Shown here piece by piece: positions 14,374-23,814 of a stretch of 64,000 nt of DNA. The stretch is taken from positions 1,821,501-1,885,500 of the forward strand of contig JADANN010000251.1 in assembly GCA_018806985.1 (NCBI GenBank), read 5' to 3'. Under the pieces are notes generated by a model that was given only the letters and a program-made list of their open reading frames with translations, ran no database searches and had not been told where the DNA came from. Positions within the stretch are counted from its first letter, which is position 1. Each line of letters begins with the position of its first letter. The DNA comes from Angiostrongylus vasorum (Eukaryota; Nematoda; Chromadorea; Rhabditida; Metastrongylidae). The position numbers and the translations under genes are program-made.

Positions 14374-17300
14374 TATATATATATATAGAGTAGCATAGTG
14401 CATAAAGATTCTTCGTGAACTGTAAAAAAATTTCACAACCAAGATATCACCATTTTACAACGTTATTAACATCGACGTCAGAAGAAGGTTTAGGCAAGGC
14501 AATACCATCTCGCCAAAATTATTTACCGCCAACCTCGAGAACGTCATGCGAACATTGGAATGGGATATTGTGGGAGTGAGAATCGATGATCGGCAATTAC
14601 ACCATTTTCGCTGCGCTGATGACATCGTCCTTATAACACCAAACATTAGCCAAGCGGAACGAATGCTGGGCGACTTTGATAAAGCCTGTGAAAAGATTGG
14701 TCTTCAACTAAATCTCACAAAAACGGTGTTCATGAAGAATGGATTGGTTTCGCATGCCCCATTCATGCTCAACGGAACGAATATCTCCGAATGCTCCAGT
14801 TATACATGTCTAGGTGGGGAAATCAATATGATGAACGACCTAGCTCCAGAGCTGAGCATAAGGAAGCGAGCGGCTTAGGGGTACTTTCAAGAGCATCGAG
14901 GATGTAGTGAAGAGAACAAGGAACACCCGACTCCGTGCCCACCTTTTTCGACTCAACGGTAGTTCCTGCCCTAACGTATGCGTCAGAAACTTGGTCGCAG
15001 CGCAAGCAGGATGAACGGTCACTTAGCGTTATCGAATGCGCAGTCGAAAGTGCGATGCTATGAGTATCCCGTGTCACGCAGGTAAGGTAAGGGATCTGAA
15101 GCTCCGATCTGCGTCAACGATAAAAAATCGAAGATGCCATTCTGTAAGCCAAACAGTCGAAAGTAAGGTGGGCCGGACACGTAATGCGTATGAATGACAA
15201 CCGATGGACAAGAGCCGTTAGTGTACCTCTAAGTGGAGTTAGTGAGTGGATTCCTCGGGATGTGAAACGCACTGCGGGAAGACAACCGATCCGATGGTCA
15301 GAGTTGTTCACGAAAACCCTGGGAGAAAGATGTGATGCTCAACGAGTTCCTAGAGCGAGCAGAACCCACTGGGCTAGTCTTGTACGCGACAGGGGAAAAA
15401 ATGGAAGATTTACTGGCTCCCGCTCGAGTCACTCGACGATGAACAGGACTACAGGTGATAGAGCTGATAGCAGAAGCATAACAACTACGCAGTGAAGTCC
15501 AGAAGTCTGCACAGTAGATACATGGGGTGGTTCAGTAGGCAGAAGTAATATACATAAGGAATTGCATTAACAGTAACGTAGTGACTTATACGTTAGAGTT
15601 ACGAGGTATGGAATATAAATACAAATAAAGTTCATGTGAACACATAGCTCAGCAATAGTGTTTTTCATGAGATAAAGAAAGGTGATGTAGACAGTGCGAA
15701 CAGCATCCAAGCGAATAGCATGGCGCTACTAGAGCTTAAATGGCGCGGAGAAGGTCGCAATACCCAGCTATCAGGCGATACTACCCTGCCCGGTGGTTAT
15801 GAATAGATAGAGATTCAAGACAAACACCCTGCTCTTGTGTCAATTTTTTTTGAAATATTATAGATTACATGACACGTAAATGTGATTATGACAAATACGT
15901 ATTCAATATTTGAAACGTATAGTAGCATGAAAAAATAGACAACATTTACGGCGAATGCTCTCATTACACCTCCAAAAAACAAGTACTACTTCTCGAAGCA
16001 CCTCAGTAGTCAAATAGGAAAAGCTCTAGCAACCAAGCTGTTGTTCGAAATCATTAGCTTCAAAACCATTGCAGATTCTAAAAATGTGGAACACTCTTTG
16101 TTTCCCTATTGGAGTGTGCAGTTAAATGCAAATGTCCGACATTTCATAACCTTTATTAGAACCTGAGGTATCTACCTGTATTCAGAGGTCTTAGCAAAGG
16201 GATAACAAAAAATTTCCCGAACAGTCTAATTTATAAAAGAGAAAGTAAAATCACTGATGATTATATTTTTCACATATTTTTCGTGGAAGACTACTTATTG
16301 TCGCTTCAATGATGCTGAGATATTTGCAAAACTCCGGACCGCAAGTGTCTCCATGAGAACAAACGCGCCATTACCCTTTCCAAGCGCGAACGCGTTCACC
16401 ACCACACCATGCGGGTCCTTTGTTTCGCCTGTCCATCAGCCGGTTTTTTTACCGATCAGTGCCATCAGCAATCACTCGTCAGTGGGACTGATTAAGTACT
16501 ACTTATTGCCTTTTTTTACTTTAAATAATCATGTCGGACATTTATACTATTGTACTAAAAACTAGAACAAATATAGTTCGTTGTTTTTAGGATTTAGTGG
16601 AGAGGGGTTCTTTATGGCGATGTTGGCATTTGTCAAAGAACCGGGCATTGCTGTAGCTTGTCTGGTCAGTGCCGCCACATTTAGCGGAATGAATATTGTA
16701 GGTCAGGTTATATTTATTTACGGTTTTTCTTTTTATTTGACCCTTAACTCCCATAAGTCTGTTGTGGATATTTCTACTAGTATCATGTGGCTTATTAGCC
16801 AGTGAATATCTCTGCTCATGCTCATCCTCTGCCAATATGTACAATTGTCATCGTTGATTTTTTCTTGAAAAAAGATGGAAAACGGTGGATAGAGGAGAAG
16901 GCAAAATTGTGAACAAGGCCGATTTTGACTTGTGCACCATGTGACACATATACGACTCATTTTTTTGCTGTGTGTCAGTATTTGTTAAAGAAAAAAATCA
17001 ACACTTTTCCCACAGAAACTCAGTTCTTTTGTGCATTTTGTTTTAACGTATGGTGAGGCTCTGAATTCATAATCTGGAAAGAAATGAAAGCAGTTCGAGC
17101 CACATGTGGCGCATGTTGTCTCACGTGATACTCACTGCTGTTCGTAACCTATGCACAATAAGTGTGGTTCACATGGTCGTGAATGGTCTAATACTCAGAT
17201 TTGCTGAAGTGACCTGTACAGTTTCCAACTGTAGATCGCCTTGGTTTTACTATAGTTATTTCAGGTGAATCGTTTTTAGGCTTTAACGTGAACCATTTCG

Positions 17301-20300
17301 ACATCGCTCCGCGTTATGCGCCCATTTTGATGGGTTTCACGAACGGATTCGGTGCATTGGCCGGTATAGGTGGATTCATTACACAACACTTGACATTGAA
17401 TGTAGGTTTCTATCTATATCCATTCTATATCTATTGGTGTGATGTTGTAGGACAGTGGTTAGAGGAGTTCTCCGAAAAGCACTATGTTTCGACCCCGCAC
17501 ACCGGAAAAACCAGGCTGTCTATGCTTCTGGGATCGGGAAATTAGTGTCAGACTTGTTTGGAAGGATAGAAAATAGGCTTGATAAATAAATAGGCGCCGG
17601 GTAGTCACTGGACAGAGCAGATGTGCATTCACTCACCTCTAACGATGGTTAATGAATGAGATGACTACGTCCGTAAAGAATTAACTAACGTCAAGCGATT
17701 TATCCTTCCCTTGTTATAACAGCTGTTGTGCCCAATGAGAACTGAAGACGAGGTGAGTAGTCGGTTTAGTCTACGTTCTTTCTAGTTTGATATTCCTCCT
17801 TTTGCGTAGAAACAGTAAAAGTCATGCCGCTCGTGGCGTTCATACCTATTTTATGAATGCAGAATTTGTATCCATGAATTGCTGGTTACGAAAGCTCCAT
17901 TTTTATTCGGATACATAAATATCCACATAAGTCGAAACGTTAAAGATCTGCAGGCGGACGCAATATATCGTCCAATTCGACGAAAAATGTTAAGCAAGAG
18001 TTTCACGGTGTCCAACGAGCAACGGAACTGCAGCGTTCTCTGGAAGAATGGGGTGTGAAACTTTTCGAACTTTTGCACGAAAATCCATGGCAGTGGTCTA
18101 TGATGTTTATTTGCTTTCCTCAAACGCATAAAAAATCTTATGGGCGAATCTTGCCATGCAACAAAGGCATAAAAAAGATAGACGGGACCAGTAGTTACTC
18201 ACTTCACTTCATTGTCAGCTTAACTAAAATGATGATACATGGAATAAACACACGGATTGCTCAGATGTGAAGTAAACTTTGGACTCCATATAGGCTTTAA
18301 ACCCGCGATTGTCCTTACCGGCTGCTCACGTGCTCTGTATCCACCACACAAACTGAGGCTCTTGCTTTTCCTTTATCTCCGCCACTTTTTTCACTCTTTC
18401 AGTGGTATTAACAATCACCCGTCAACATTAATGATGTAGGGATCAAAAATGGGCACTGAACCCTGTTAAGCTGAAGTCTGTAGGTCGTCACGAGCATGAT
18501 ACCAGTTCCATTGCGCAGCGGGCCAACCAAGCTTCTCATTCCTCCGGAGTCGAGAATTTGATACCGGACATGTCCGGGAAAAAAATCGCTCTCTGCATCC
18601 CAATTGGGAATGCTCCAGCCCGCCTATTTCAGAACTTCAGAGAGAATTGGCTTGACCAGCACTCTACGACATTCAAGATGAAATGGAAATCCTCAAGCAG
18701 CAGCCGAAGCCACAAGTGAAAAAAAAGTTTGAAAGATCTTCTTTGATAATGGATGCAAGGAAAAAGAATTCAATGTGAGAAGTGCTGGGATCCGCACCGT
18801 AAACGTGAAGATAGGTCATATACAATAAAATAAAATAAAATAAACTGAAACTGCATTAGAAATCGTACCATCGTTGGGATTGTAATTCACATCGCGGCCT
18901 GCCGTGAAAAAATAATAGGGAGCGGATAAATGTTAAGACATTGTGATCCATAGAACAGTTTTTACAGTATGGGTGGAAGCGTTGTTGCCCTGTTTGAAAC
19001 GCAGATGAAAAGGATAGAGGATAAAGCTCTCGGAGTTGGTCAATCCCCTGAGGGATGCGCCGTGCATTCGACTTCATTAAGCATCGTGTGGAGATGACTG
19101 AATGCATATCTGGCCTTTACAATGACCCGTGGTGGAATACCAATGTATCGACCCAGTGCCACTATCCTCCCAGACAACTCTGGTACCAATATGCAGACCC
19201 CGGAGGGATGGAAGGCTGGTGGGCCATGGGCGCCGGCATCGATTCCACGTGTGTGTTGCAAGGTACCTGCGACCACTGAGCCACGCGCACCCAAAATTCA
19301 GACAGAATCTACTAATGAAGAATATTAACTGTTGGAAAGAAGTGTTCCTGGGAGCCAAATTGCTATTCGAAGCAGGGGTTTGATTTTCTTCAATCTGAAG
19401 AATTCGCCACAGTATATTAGCACTAAGATTCGTTGCCATCTCGGAAAAAAAATCGAATCGTAAGGTGAAGAAGCTCCTTCCGATCCATAGGATCTAGTGG
19501 CGGTAAATATAGTGGTGACTATGGAGCGAATGTATCAGGTTATCTAGAAGGAAGTGGTCACTAAAAATAAATGTAGAATTAGAATGTAGGCGATCTACTT
19601 CTTTACAGTCAGGATTTTTTCACATGACTCGATAGCATTTCTCAACGGCCTATTTGCCTACGATGAAATAATCCTTCCTTCCAAAATGAAAGCCTATGGT
19701 TGATTTTAGCAAACGCTTAAAACTAGTAGCATTCAACATCACATGAAAGAGTTAATAGTAGTGAGGAAAAAGTTTCCACAGATAACTGTTTTTGAAACCA
19801 TTTGACCTGGTTCTCAATTTGATTGTTACTTTTTTACCTTAAAGCTGAGTTCTTCCTTCTTTGTGTAAGGTTTAACTTAGAGAAAATTGAAGTTTTTGAG
19901 CTATTTTTTCTGAAATTTAATTAACATGGAATTTGATAGTCAGTCTAGTAAATAAACTGTGAGGATGGCCATCAAATGAGAAACACTTTCTAGTTTAAAG
20001 CAGAAACGCTGATTGTTGACCATAAGGGGCGTAGTCGGATTTGCTGTCGTTGTCCAGATTTCCTGATCTCCATTAGATAGAAGATGGACACGAGAAATTT
20101 TCCAGCAAATTCGAAGAAGGTAATGATTGCTTGGCTGGTAAGATGAAGCAAACGATATGTTGGACTTGAAAAACCACTTTAAATCAACGACTGTTTTCAT
20201 TGGAAATAAAACTGTAGTATATTTGCTGCAATGAAAGATAATAAAATAAAAAGAAGGGTTAGATAGATGTGTGAAGTCCTTAATTTTTAATGAGCTAGTT

Positions 20301-20585
20301 CCTTGGGGTTATTATGGAAGTTTTCTTAAGAATTTCCACTTCAGAATCCTGAAGGCTGGCAGTACTGTTTCCTACTTGCGATGACCGTAGATATTTTTGG
20401 CACGCTGTTCTTCCTACTATTCGGAGAAGGAGAAGTACAGGTAGAAGGAATCACCTTCACGATTTTACGGTTTAATATCATAGTAGTAACTGTTCTACTA
20501 CTTAAGTGAATAAAACAATGAAAATAATCTTTAGGAGTGGGCTCGTGAACCAGAACCGCAAGAAACGCTAGGGCGAATTTGTTAG
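1713..20585 (+). CDS. Vesicular glutamate transporter family protein (SLC17, major facilitator), 12 exons, 3' complete
   Basis: Exons: 1713-1860, 1947-1996, 4279-4397, 5495-5618, 6751-6925, 9390-9526, 10626-10775, 12299-12431, 16591-16701, 17280-17401, 20345-20440, 20535-20585 (stop TAG 20583-20585). All introns are GT-AG and all phases join, giving 471 codons plus an uncertain N-terminus. In order: TM1 with [12 protein letters not shown] and an N-glycosylation sequon NFT in the first lumenal loop; TM2 with [17 protein letters not shown]3-4 with [16 protein letters not shown]; the SLC17 block [13 protein letters not shown]; the central loop with [12 protein letters not shown]7 with [15 protein letters not shown]8 with [28 protein letters not shown]; and a C-terminal EWAREPE. 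VGLUTs load glutamate into synaptic vesicles using the proton gradient. C. elegans has eat-4, vglu-2 and vglu-3, and I cannot say which this matches. The C-terminal tail is short (16 residues in the last exon). Introns of up to 4 kb carry SINEs and an RTE. No AATAAA is visible after the stop. Confidence 0.93.
1997..4278 (+). other. Transporter intron; mostly unassigned
   Basis: Apart from the decayed SINE-A near 3 kb, I recognise nothing here. Open frames at 2049-2246, 2317-2610 and 3514-3891 show no family motifs and are probably chance. The acceptor tatttcag at 4278 closes the intron. Confidence 0.5.
2925..3192 (-). repeat. SINE-A, strongly decayed copy
   Basis: Gapped resemblance to SINE-A read backwards: worn gataaagctttcggcg at the tail, tggatgcatatttagttt in the middle, and a weak head near 3150-3190. 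It lies in the second transporter intron. Below about 70% identity by eye. Confidence 0.4.
4856..5130 (+). repeat. SINE-A copy
   Basis: The reference copy for this family: a tRNA-like head (GGGCGCGTGTGTGCGCAGTGG with the A-box-like segment, then a B-box-like GGGATCGATCC), the body CACCAAGCC..CCGGGGT..GGTACCAGACTTGTCT, CACCGCGAGTCATTGTAAAG, GATATGCATTCAAT, and a tail GAGGTTTTCTTTA. Inside a transporter intron. Confidence 0.75.
5690..5930 (+). repeat. SINE-C copy (first of a tandem pair)
   Basis: A second tRNA-related short repeat: GATCGAT..GACGGGTGATTGATGATG, TAGCTGAGGGA, GCATGGTGTGATGGTGAAC (head-like), then GCGAATATCTCAGCATC, TGCCGTGAAAAAA and a CAGTAAAT tail. Follows the exon ending at 5618. 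Confidence 0.65.
5950..6170 (+). repeat. SINE-C copy (second of a tandem pair)
   Basis: Same order as the copy just upstream (CCCAGATCAATCCCGTCGACGG, TAGCTGAGAGAG, CATGGTGTGATGGTG, GTTCGTTCCCCAC, GTTTTGCAAATACC). It joins a piece of the hammerhead-like module at 6166 onwards. Confidence 0.65.
6292..6327 (-). ncRNA. Hammerhead-ribozyme-like motif
   Basis: On the minus strand: GGCT, then CTGAAGA, A-GGCGATACTGCC as stem II (partly paired), GAAA, CGTC, AGCT. Stem I pairs GGCT with AGCT (one G-U). The pattern fits a type I hammerhead with a minimal stem III. The usual G-C pair closing stem II next to the core is A/C here, so activity is doubtful. Confidence 0.5.
7195..7425 (-). repeat. SINE-C copy
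   Basis: TTTCACGGAAGGATATTATGTGGAATACAACC with ATGCTGAGATATTTGCAAAACTCC, CGTTCACCACCACACCATG and CAGCAATCACTCGTCAA, in reverse relative to the pair at 5.7-6.2 kb. In the intron between exons 6751-6925 and 9390-9526. Confidence 0.65.
7442..7518. repeat. Two-copy tandem repeat, period about 39 bp
   Basis: The unit TAACTTTTTATATACTGC..TTTTTTATAGCAGAG occurs twice head to tail with a few changes. Confidence 0.8.
7520..7770 (-). repeat. SINE-C-like copy, diverged subtype
   Basis: Keeps CAACCACAAAGATGCTG, GAGCAAAACTCGAGCC, CCTGCGATTAC, CAGCAATCACCCATCAACAGG and the AAGCTGA end, but the middle differs. The same subtype recurs at 11.9-12.1 and 18.2-18.5 kb. Confidence 0.5.
7795..8010 (+). repeat. 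SINE-C tail fragment
   Basis: CACAGCTCAGCATCTTTGTGG, TTGTGTTTCACATAATGCC and TGCCATGAAAGAAAAGCAGG, then a second 5'-like stretch. Together with the previous copy it forms an inverted pair. Confidence 0.45.
8300..8560 (-). repeat. Hammerhead-like module, subfamily B
   Basis: On the minus strand: a block ending CTGTGGACACCCGATTC.., then GGCTCTGAAGAAGGTGAAGA and CGAAACGTCAGCTT (8392-8417). Stem II is not well paired here. Similar order recurs at 8.7-8.97, 30.6, 31.4, 42.7 and 46.9 kb. Confidence 0.45.
8670..8970 (-). repeat. Hammerhead-like module, subfamily B, second copy
   Basis: Core on the minus strand at 8761-8796 (GGCTCTGAAGAAG.. then GGAACGTCAGCT; one A of GAAAC lost). The conserved end block (complement of CGACTTTCATTAGACCTCGG) is at 8671-8695. 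Confidence 0.45.
9073..9160. repeat. Exact two-copy tandem duplication, period 44 bp
   Basis: The unit ATAGAATAGAAATACATTTG.. to ..AAACAGGTC is repeated immediately with no visible change, which suggests a recent event. Confidence 0.9.
9655..9840. repeat. Imperfect TG/TATG microsatellite
   Basis: About 185 bp of TG interrupted by TATG, TTTG and CGTG, 130 bp downstream of the exon ending at 9526. Cys-Val or Thr-His reading frames across it are artefacts. Confidence 0.95.
9912..10090. repeat. Palindrome with arms of about 83 bp
   Basis: The left arm (CTCTTCCAGAGCCGCTTTCA..GAAGCGTAATGT, ending 9994) and the right arm (ACATTACGCTTC.. from 10003) are reverse complements with few changes; the spacer is 8 bp. 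The right arm runs into the hammerhead-like core at 10076. Confidence 0.9.
10076..10112 (+). ncRNA. Hammerhead-ribozyme-like motif, well kept
   Basis: GGCT (10076-10079), CTGAGGA (10080-10086), A then stem II GGCG/CGCC with loop AAATC, GAAA (10101-10104), CGTC (10105-10108), AGCT. Stem I GGCT/AGCT pairs with one G-U. A conserved end block, GAGGTTAATAGAAAGTCGG, follows at about 10185-10203, so the module is about 125 bp. Confidence 0.6.
11183..11560 (-). repeat. SINE-B copy, near full length
   Basis: Third short family. On + it reads TTTATTTGATCCGTCTTCACATC..CCAGCACTTTTCACATTCAC.., TGTGGCTTCCGCTGCTGCTTGAGG.., CTGGAGTCCTGAGATAGCC.., ACAAGTCCGGTC.., CGACTCTGGAGAGATGAGAGGCTTGG and a tRNA-like head near 11520-11555 (complement of GTGGTAGTGATGTCCTTCATCA). 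In the intron between exons 10626-10775 and 12299-12431. Confidence 0.7.
11585..11752 (+). repeat. SINE-B, 3' half, inverted next to the previous copy
   Basis: GAGCATTCTACGACACTCATAAG.., ATCCTCAAGCAGGAACTG.., CGAAATGTTCAACG.., AAGTGCTGAGACCCG.. and a GCATGTAAAATAG tail. Opposite in direction to 11183-11560, so the two can fold back. Confidence 0.6.
11905..12130 (-). repeat. SINE-C-like copy, diverged subtype
   Basis: ACTTTTATTTACTGCCTATTCC, TTATGTGGAATACAACCACAACGATGC, GAGCAAAACTCGGAACCTCAG, CTGCGATAACCCTTTCC. Same subtype as 7520-7770. Confidence 0.55.
12655..13045 (+). repeat. Repeat family D copy
   Basis: A roughly 385-bp dispersed repeat: GGCTGGGACGTGCTCCTTGG, GGTCTCCCATGCTGCGAAGG, GTAAACCAATACCATGATCC, CACCACCGTCC, GTCGCATGGTGGCAAACTTC, CCGTGGTGGTGACGACATGG, GACGGGCCATCTAAGTGTC. 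Other copies: 40076-40420, 43495-43862, 62762-63150. No coding capacity seen; class unknown. Confidence 0.75.
13085..13367 (+). repeat. SINE-A copy
   Basis: Head TTTGTGTAGCGCAGTAGTTA, CTCACCAAGCCTTCCACCC, TACCGGGTCTGTCTGAG, CGCGTCACTGTATAGG and the tail GAGAGCTTTATCCTTTTTT. In the large intron before exon 16591-16701. Confidence 0.75.
14330..14390. repeat. AT microsatellite at the 5' end of an RTE fragment
   Basis: About 60 bp of (AT)n with one GC interruption, just before the truncated RTE at about 14402. Confidence 0.95.
14402..15520 (+). mobile_element. RTE-type non-LTR retrotransposon, 5'-truncated, RT-thumb and C-terminal part
   Basis: Frames with small breaks give FNQDIT.., [39 protein letters not shown] (catalytic ADD kept), [30 protein letters not shown], the C-terminal [15 protein letters not shown] and [18 protein letters not shown] blocks. 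The endonuclease and the start of the RT are missing, as expected of 5' truncation. A frameshift and stop occur near 14875. The element sits in the transporter intron 12432-16590. I recognise the family as the RTE abundant in hookworms. Confidence 0.85.
16300..16500 (-). repeat. SINE-C copy
   Basis: AATGATGCTGAGATATTTGC, AAACTCCGGACCGCAAGTG, TTCACCACCACACCATGCGGG, GCCATCAGCAATCACTCGTC. It ends about 90 bp before exon 16591-16701. Confidence 0.7.
17441..17712 (+). repeat. SINE-A copy, diverged
   Basis: GACAGTGGTTAGAGGAGTTC, TTTCGACCCCGCACACC, GTCAGACTTGTTTGGAAGG, GATGTGCATTCACTCACC and a GCGATTTATCCTTCCC tail. It begins 40 bp after the donor of exon 17280-17401. Confidence 0.6.
18215..18480 (-). 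repeat. SINE-C-like copy, diverged subtype
   Basis: TTTAAACCCGCGATTGTCC, CCACCACACAAACTGAGGC, AACAATCACCCGTCAACA, CCTGTTAAGCTGAAG. Same subtype as 7520-7770 and 11905-12130. Confidence 0.5.
18488..18842 (+). repeat. SINE-B copy with (AAAAT)n tail
   Basis: CACGAGCATGATACCAG, CGGGCCAACCAAGCTTCTC, TACCGGACATGTCCGGG, TCCTCAAGCAGCAGCCG, GTGCTGGGATCCGC, ending in ATACAATAAAATAAAATAAA. The A-rich pentamer tail marks retroposition. Confidence 0.7.
19007..19291 (-). repeat. SINE-A copy
   Basis: GATAAAGCTCTCGGAG, GGATGCGCCGTGCATTCG, GAATGCATATCTGGCC, and a head on the minus strand at CCACTGAGCCACGCGCACC. In the last large intron of the transporter gene. Confidence 0.8.
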
Positions 20586-20870
20586 GCGAATATGTGCGTC
20601 GTATATGTCCAATTTTTATTAGTAGTGTAGAAAAATTTGCCGGTATCCTAGAACAGAAACCTTTATCGAATATTTTTTAGCGACTATGGTACGTAGTATG
20701 TCCTCCAGGCAACAAAATCCCAGCAATGCACAAGAAGATGGCTCCCAAATTGACTATGCTCCGTGGGTTTACCGGATTTTGTCTTTAGATAAACCTGTAG
20801 AATGTATTATATGGTATTAACAGCCCAATTCCGGTTTCAACTATTGCTATTTTATTTGATTCACATCATA
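20586..20870. other. Probable transporter 3' UTR and flank
   Basis: Sequence directly after the TAG stop. I see no AATAAA before the SINE-A at 20871, so the cleavage site is not defined. Confidence 0.4.
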
Positions 20871-21137
20871 GGGGGCACATGCAGCGCAATGGTCGATGGT
20901 GCACCACAGTACAAATGGGATCGACCCCCTTCACCCCCAGGGTCACCAAGTCCTCCATCCCTCCTGGGTCGCCCATTTGGTATCAGACTTGTCTGGGAGG
21001 ATAGCAGCACTAGCTCGATACATCCGTAGACCACCACGAGTCATTGTAAAAGCCAGATATGCATTCAATCATCTCCAACGATGCTTAATGAAGTCGAATG
21101 CATGGCGCATCCTTCTGGGATAGACCAACAATTCTTG
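20871..21137 (+). repeat. SINE-A copy
   Basis: GGGCACATGCAGCGCAATGG, CACAGTACAAATGGGATCGA, GTATCAGACTTGTCTGGGAG, CCACGAGTCATTGTAAAAG, ATGCTTAATGAAGTCGAATG. The tail is worn. Confidence 0.8.
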
Positions 21138-21289
21138 CCTTCGATTTAGTTGCATTCAACTTTTCATTCGTTTTCAATTATGTCGTAGAATATTAAAATG
21201 CAATATTAGCACTTAATATTGCACTAGAGTATTTTAGTATCTCCCAACACGTCGAATTTTTTGGGTTTATAGTTTTATTGATGGGTTAT

Positions 21290-21440
21290 GCACTCAACTT
21301 CATCAAGCATCATGGAGGTGTTTGAATTCATATTTAGTTTGTAGAATAATCTGCGATAAACCATCGATATAACAAGTCATGTTTTTATATCCCAAAGGAA
21401 GTCTGGTAACATCTTCCAATCCCAAAGAGGCGTCTGGCTT
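21290..21440 (-). repeat. SINE-A, decayed partial copy
   Basis: TGCACTCAACTTCATCAAGC, GGAGGTGTTTGAATTCATAT, GGAAGTCTGGTAACATC. Next to a better copy in the same direction. Confidence 0.5.
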
Positions 21441-21445
21441 GGATA

Positions 21446-21732
21446 AAGGATAAAAAGCTAAGAGGATAAAGATCTCTGCGTTGATCAGTTCCTGAGGGAT
21501 GCGCCATGCATTCTACTTCATCAAGCATCGTTTGGAAGCGAGTGAATGCATATCTGGCCTTTACAATGATTCGCGGTAGCCGATGTATCGAGCCAGTGCT
21601 GCTACCCTCCTAGATAAGTCTGGCACTAGGTTTCCGCCCCGGAGGGATGGAAGGTTTGGTGGGCCATGGGTTTGGGGATCGATTCCACGTGTGTTGCAGG
21701 ACGCCTCCGACCACTGCGCCGGAAGCTCCCAC
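21446..21732 (-). repeat. SINE-A copy
   Basis: GGATAAAGATCTCTGCGTTG, GGATGCGCCATGCATTC, TGAATGCATATCTGGCC, GTATCGAGCCAGTGCTGC and a head at CCACTGCGCCGGAAGC. Confidence 0.8.
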
Positions 21733-21924
21733 TTCATTGCAGACAAGAAAATATAAATACATTAAAGAAATAGCTAATTAAGACCACATAATGTATGAAG
21801 AAGTCTCGAAAACCTAAATAATAATGCTATCACCTGTGACATCCGTCATCCTGTTGATCGATGGGGGCAGACGTCAACAAATTTTCCACTTGTCTCTTGC
21901 GCATGCAAGGGAGGGTCAGTGGGA

Positions 21925-22790
21925 CCTACTCATTCTAATAACATTTTTGAGCATCATATCTTTCTTCTACGGCCGTCGTAAAGAACTGTGACCATCGAGT
22001 TTTCGATCTCGCTTTTGTGTGTTTTGCATCCTCAGAAATTCGGCCCTTATCGGCTTTTGTCTATCGGTTATCGTTCATATGCGCTACGTGTCCGGCACGC
22101 CTGATTTTCGATATTTTAGCGTGTATAAATGATGAGTCCCTGATTTTTTTATGGTTAACGTAGATCGGAACTTCTGATCACCTCTCCCACTTGCTTGATG
22201 CGGTATACTTTTTTGCGTCGTTCTCTAGACTACGCATTCGATAATGTTGACTGATATTCCTTTATGTTTAGATAGCGACTAGGTATTTGAGTAACACTTT
22301 AAGGTCGGGTCAATCGCAGAGTTGAAAAGTTGTGCACGGAGTTGGGTGTTCCTTGTTGCCCTCACTACATCCTCGATGCTCTTAAAGACTCCTCATGCCG
22401 CTCGCTTCCTCGGACTCAACTCGAAGCTATGTCGTTCATCACGTTCATTTCCCGACCTAGATAAACGTAAGTGGAACATACGGAGACATTCGTTCCGTTG
22501 AGCGTGAATGAGACATATAAAACCAGCCCGTTCTTCTTGAACATTTTTTTTGAGATTTAGTCGAAGACCAATTTTTTCCACAAGCTTGATCAAAGTCGGC
22601 AAGCATACGTTCCGCTTGGCTAATGTCTGGTGTTATAAGGAAGATGTCATTAGCAAAGCGAAAATGGTGTAATTGCTGACTGTCTATTTTAATTCCTACG
22701 TTATCATAATGATATTTTCTCATGAATTTCTCGACAGTAGCTGCAAATAATTTTGGGAAAATGATATCTCCTTGTCATAACGGATCATAA
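21925..22790 (-). mobile_element. RTE-type retrotransposon fragment (RT fingers/palm to C-terminus), decayed
   Basis: Reading down from 22790 on the minus strand with frameshifts: PKLFAATVEKFMRK, GIKIDSQQLHHFRFANDIFL (ADD changed to AND), [58 protein letters not shown]. No endonuclease. Same family as the elements at 14.4, 26.5 and 52.9 kb. Confidence 0.8.
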
Positions 22791-23270
22791 TGACGTGACT
22801 ATGGTGGTAATAATAATAGATGAGTATACAGTGATAATTATAATCACTTGTGATCCTGTAATCGAGTTAGTAACTAGTGTCAACTCTCCATTGGTCCCTT
22901 TCGAGCGCTTAACTGTCTAGCGCGCTCCTCTAGTTCGAAAGACACAAAGATCATTACACTTTTAGTAATAGTTTGTTTTTAAATGTTCGAGAAGAACTTG
23001 GCAAATGGTAATTACTGAGCCCTGCGATGGAGTAAGTTTAGTTGTAATTAGCAAAGCTTCGTAATCAAAATAAACCTCTTAGCATAAGTGATCCTAATGA
23101 AGCTCCAGTGCTAACTGTACACCGTAGTTCGAAGGCCGTGAACGCTCTACAGGTACGACACTTAGGTTAATAGTTGTGGGCGTCGTAATAGAGAAATTTC
23201 TTTATTCTTTATGCAAATGACTCTAGATCAGATATCGAACGGATCAGCCTACTACTTTCATTCAATTCTT
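22791..23270. other. Unassigned intergenic sequence
   Basis: AT-rich sequence with no frame, repeat or RNA that I recognise. Confidence 0.5.
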
Positions 23271-23470
23271 TTTTTCCCTCATTCGTCATCCACTAATTTC
23301 TACGAAAGTGCATGTGAATTCTTCATCCACTTAGGACTTTTGCATTTGTGAATGGCGTCGAATGCTGGTCGAATAGATTATCCCTTCACTTCTGCCATAG
23401 CTCTACTAGAATGTTGCCAAACTCTTAACGTAGGCAGTCGCTTTATGAATCGGAAGTTGCTTTCGCCAGA
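23270..23470 (-). repeat. SINE-B, decayed partial copy
   Basis: TCATCCACTAATTTC.., TTGTGAATGGCGTCGAATGC and CTGGTCGAATAGATTATCCC follow the reverse SINE-B order (compare 52.1-52.4 kb). Confidence 0.4.
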
Positions 23471-23584
23471 GAGTTCTGATAGCAATTCACTGATCCCGAA
23501 AAAATGCTGACGTTTAGTTTACCTGAAACGGTGTCGTGCCTACCATACGTGTGATATTGCACAGGATCTCTGAGCACTACGCAT

Positions 23585-23660
23585 CCAATCCTTCCATAAC
23601 AACATTACTATTGTTGTTACTATTATTATTATTGTTGTTGTTATTATTATTACTGTACAT
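23585..23660. repeat. ATT/GTT trinucleotide tract
   Basis: Mixed ATT and GTT repeats, possibly part of the trinucleotide-rich tail of the Penelope-linked module just downstream. Confidence 0.7.
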
Positions 23661-23814
23661 ATGTTCTTAAGAACCGCTCTCTTTTAGCCGACGCGAGATT
23701 GGTATAGATGTTCTTACCGTTGTTGTTGTCTTTGTTCAATGATAGATTGGGGGTATTGTGCAATGATAGATGATGGGGAAGATTGTATCATCCTTCGTGA
23801 ACAACACACGGGTG

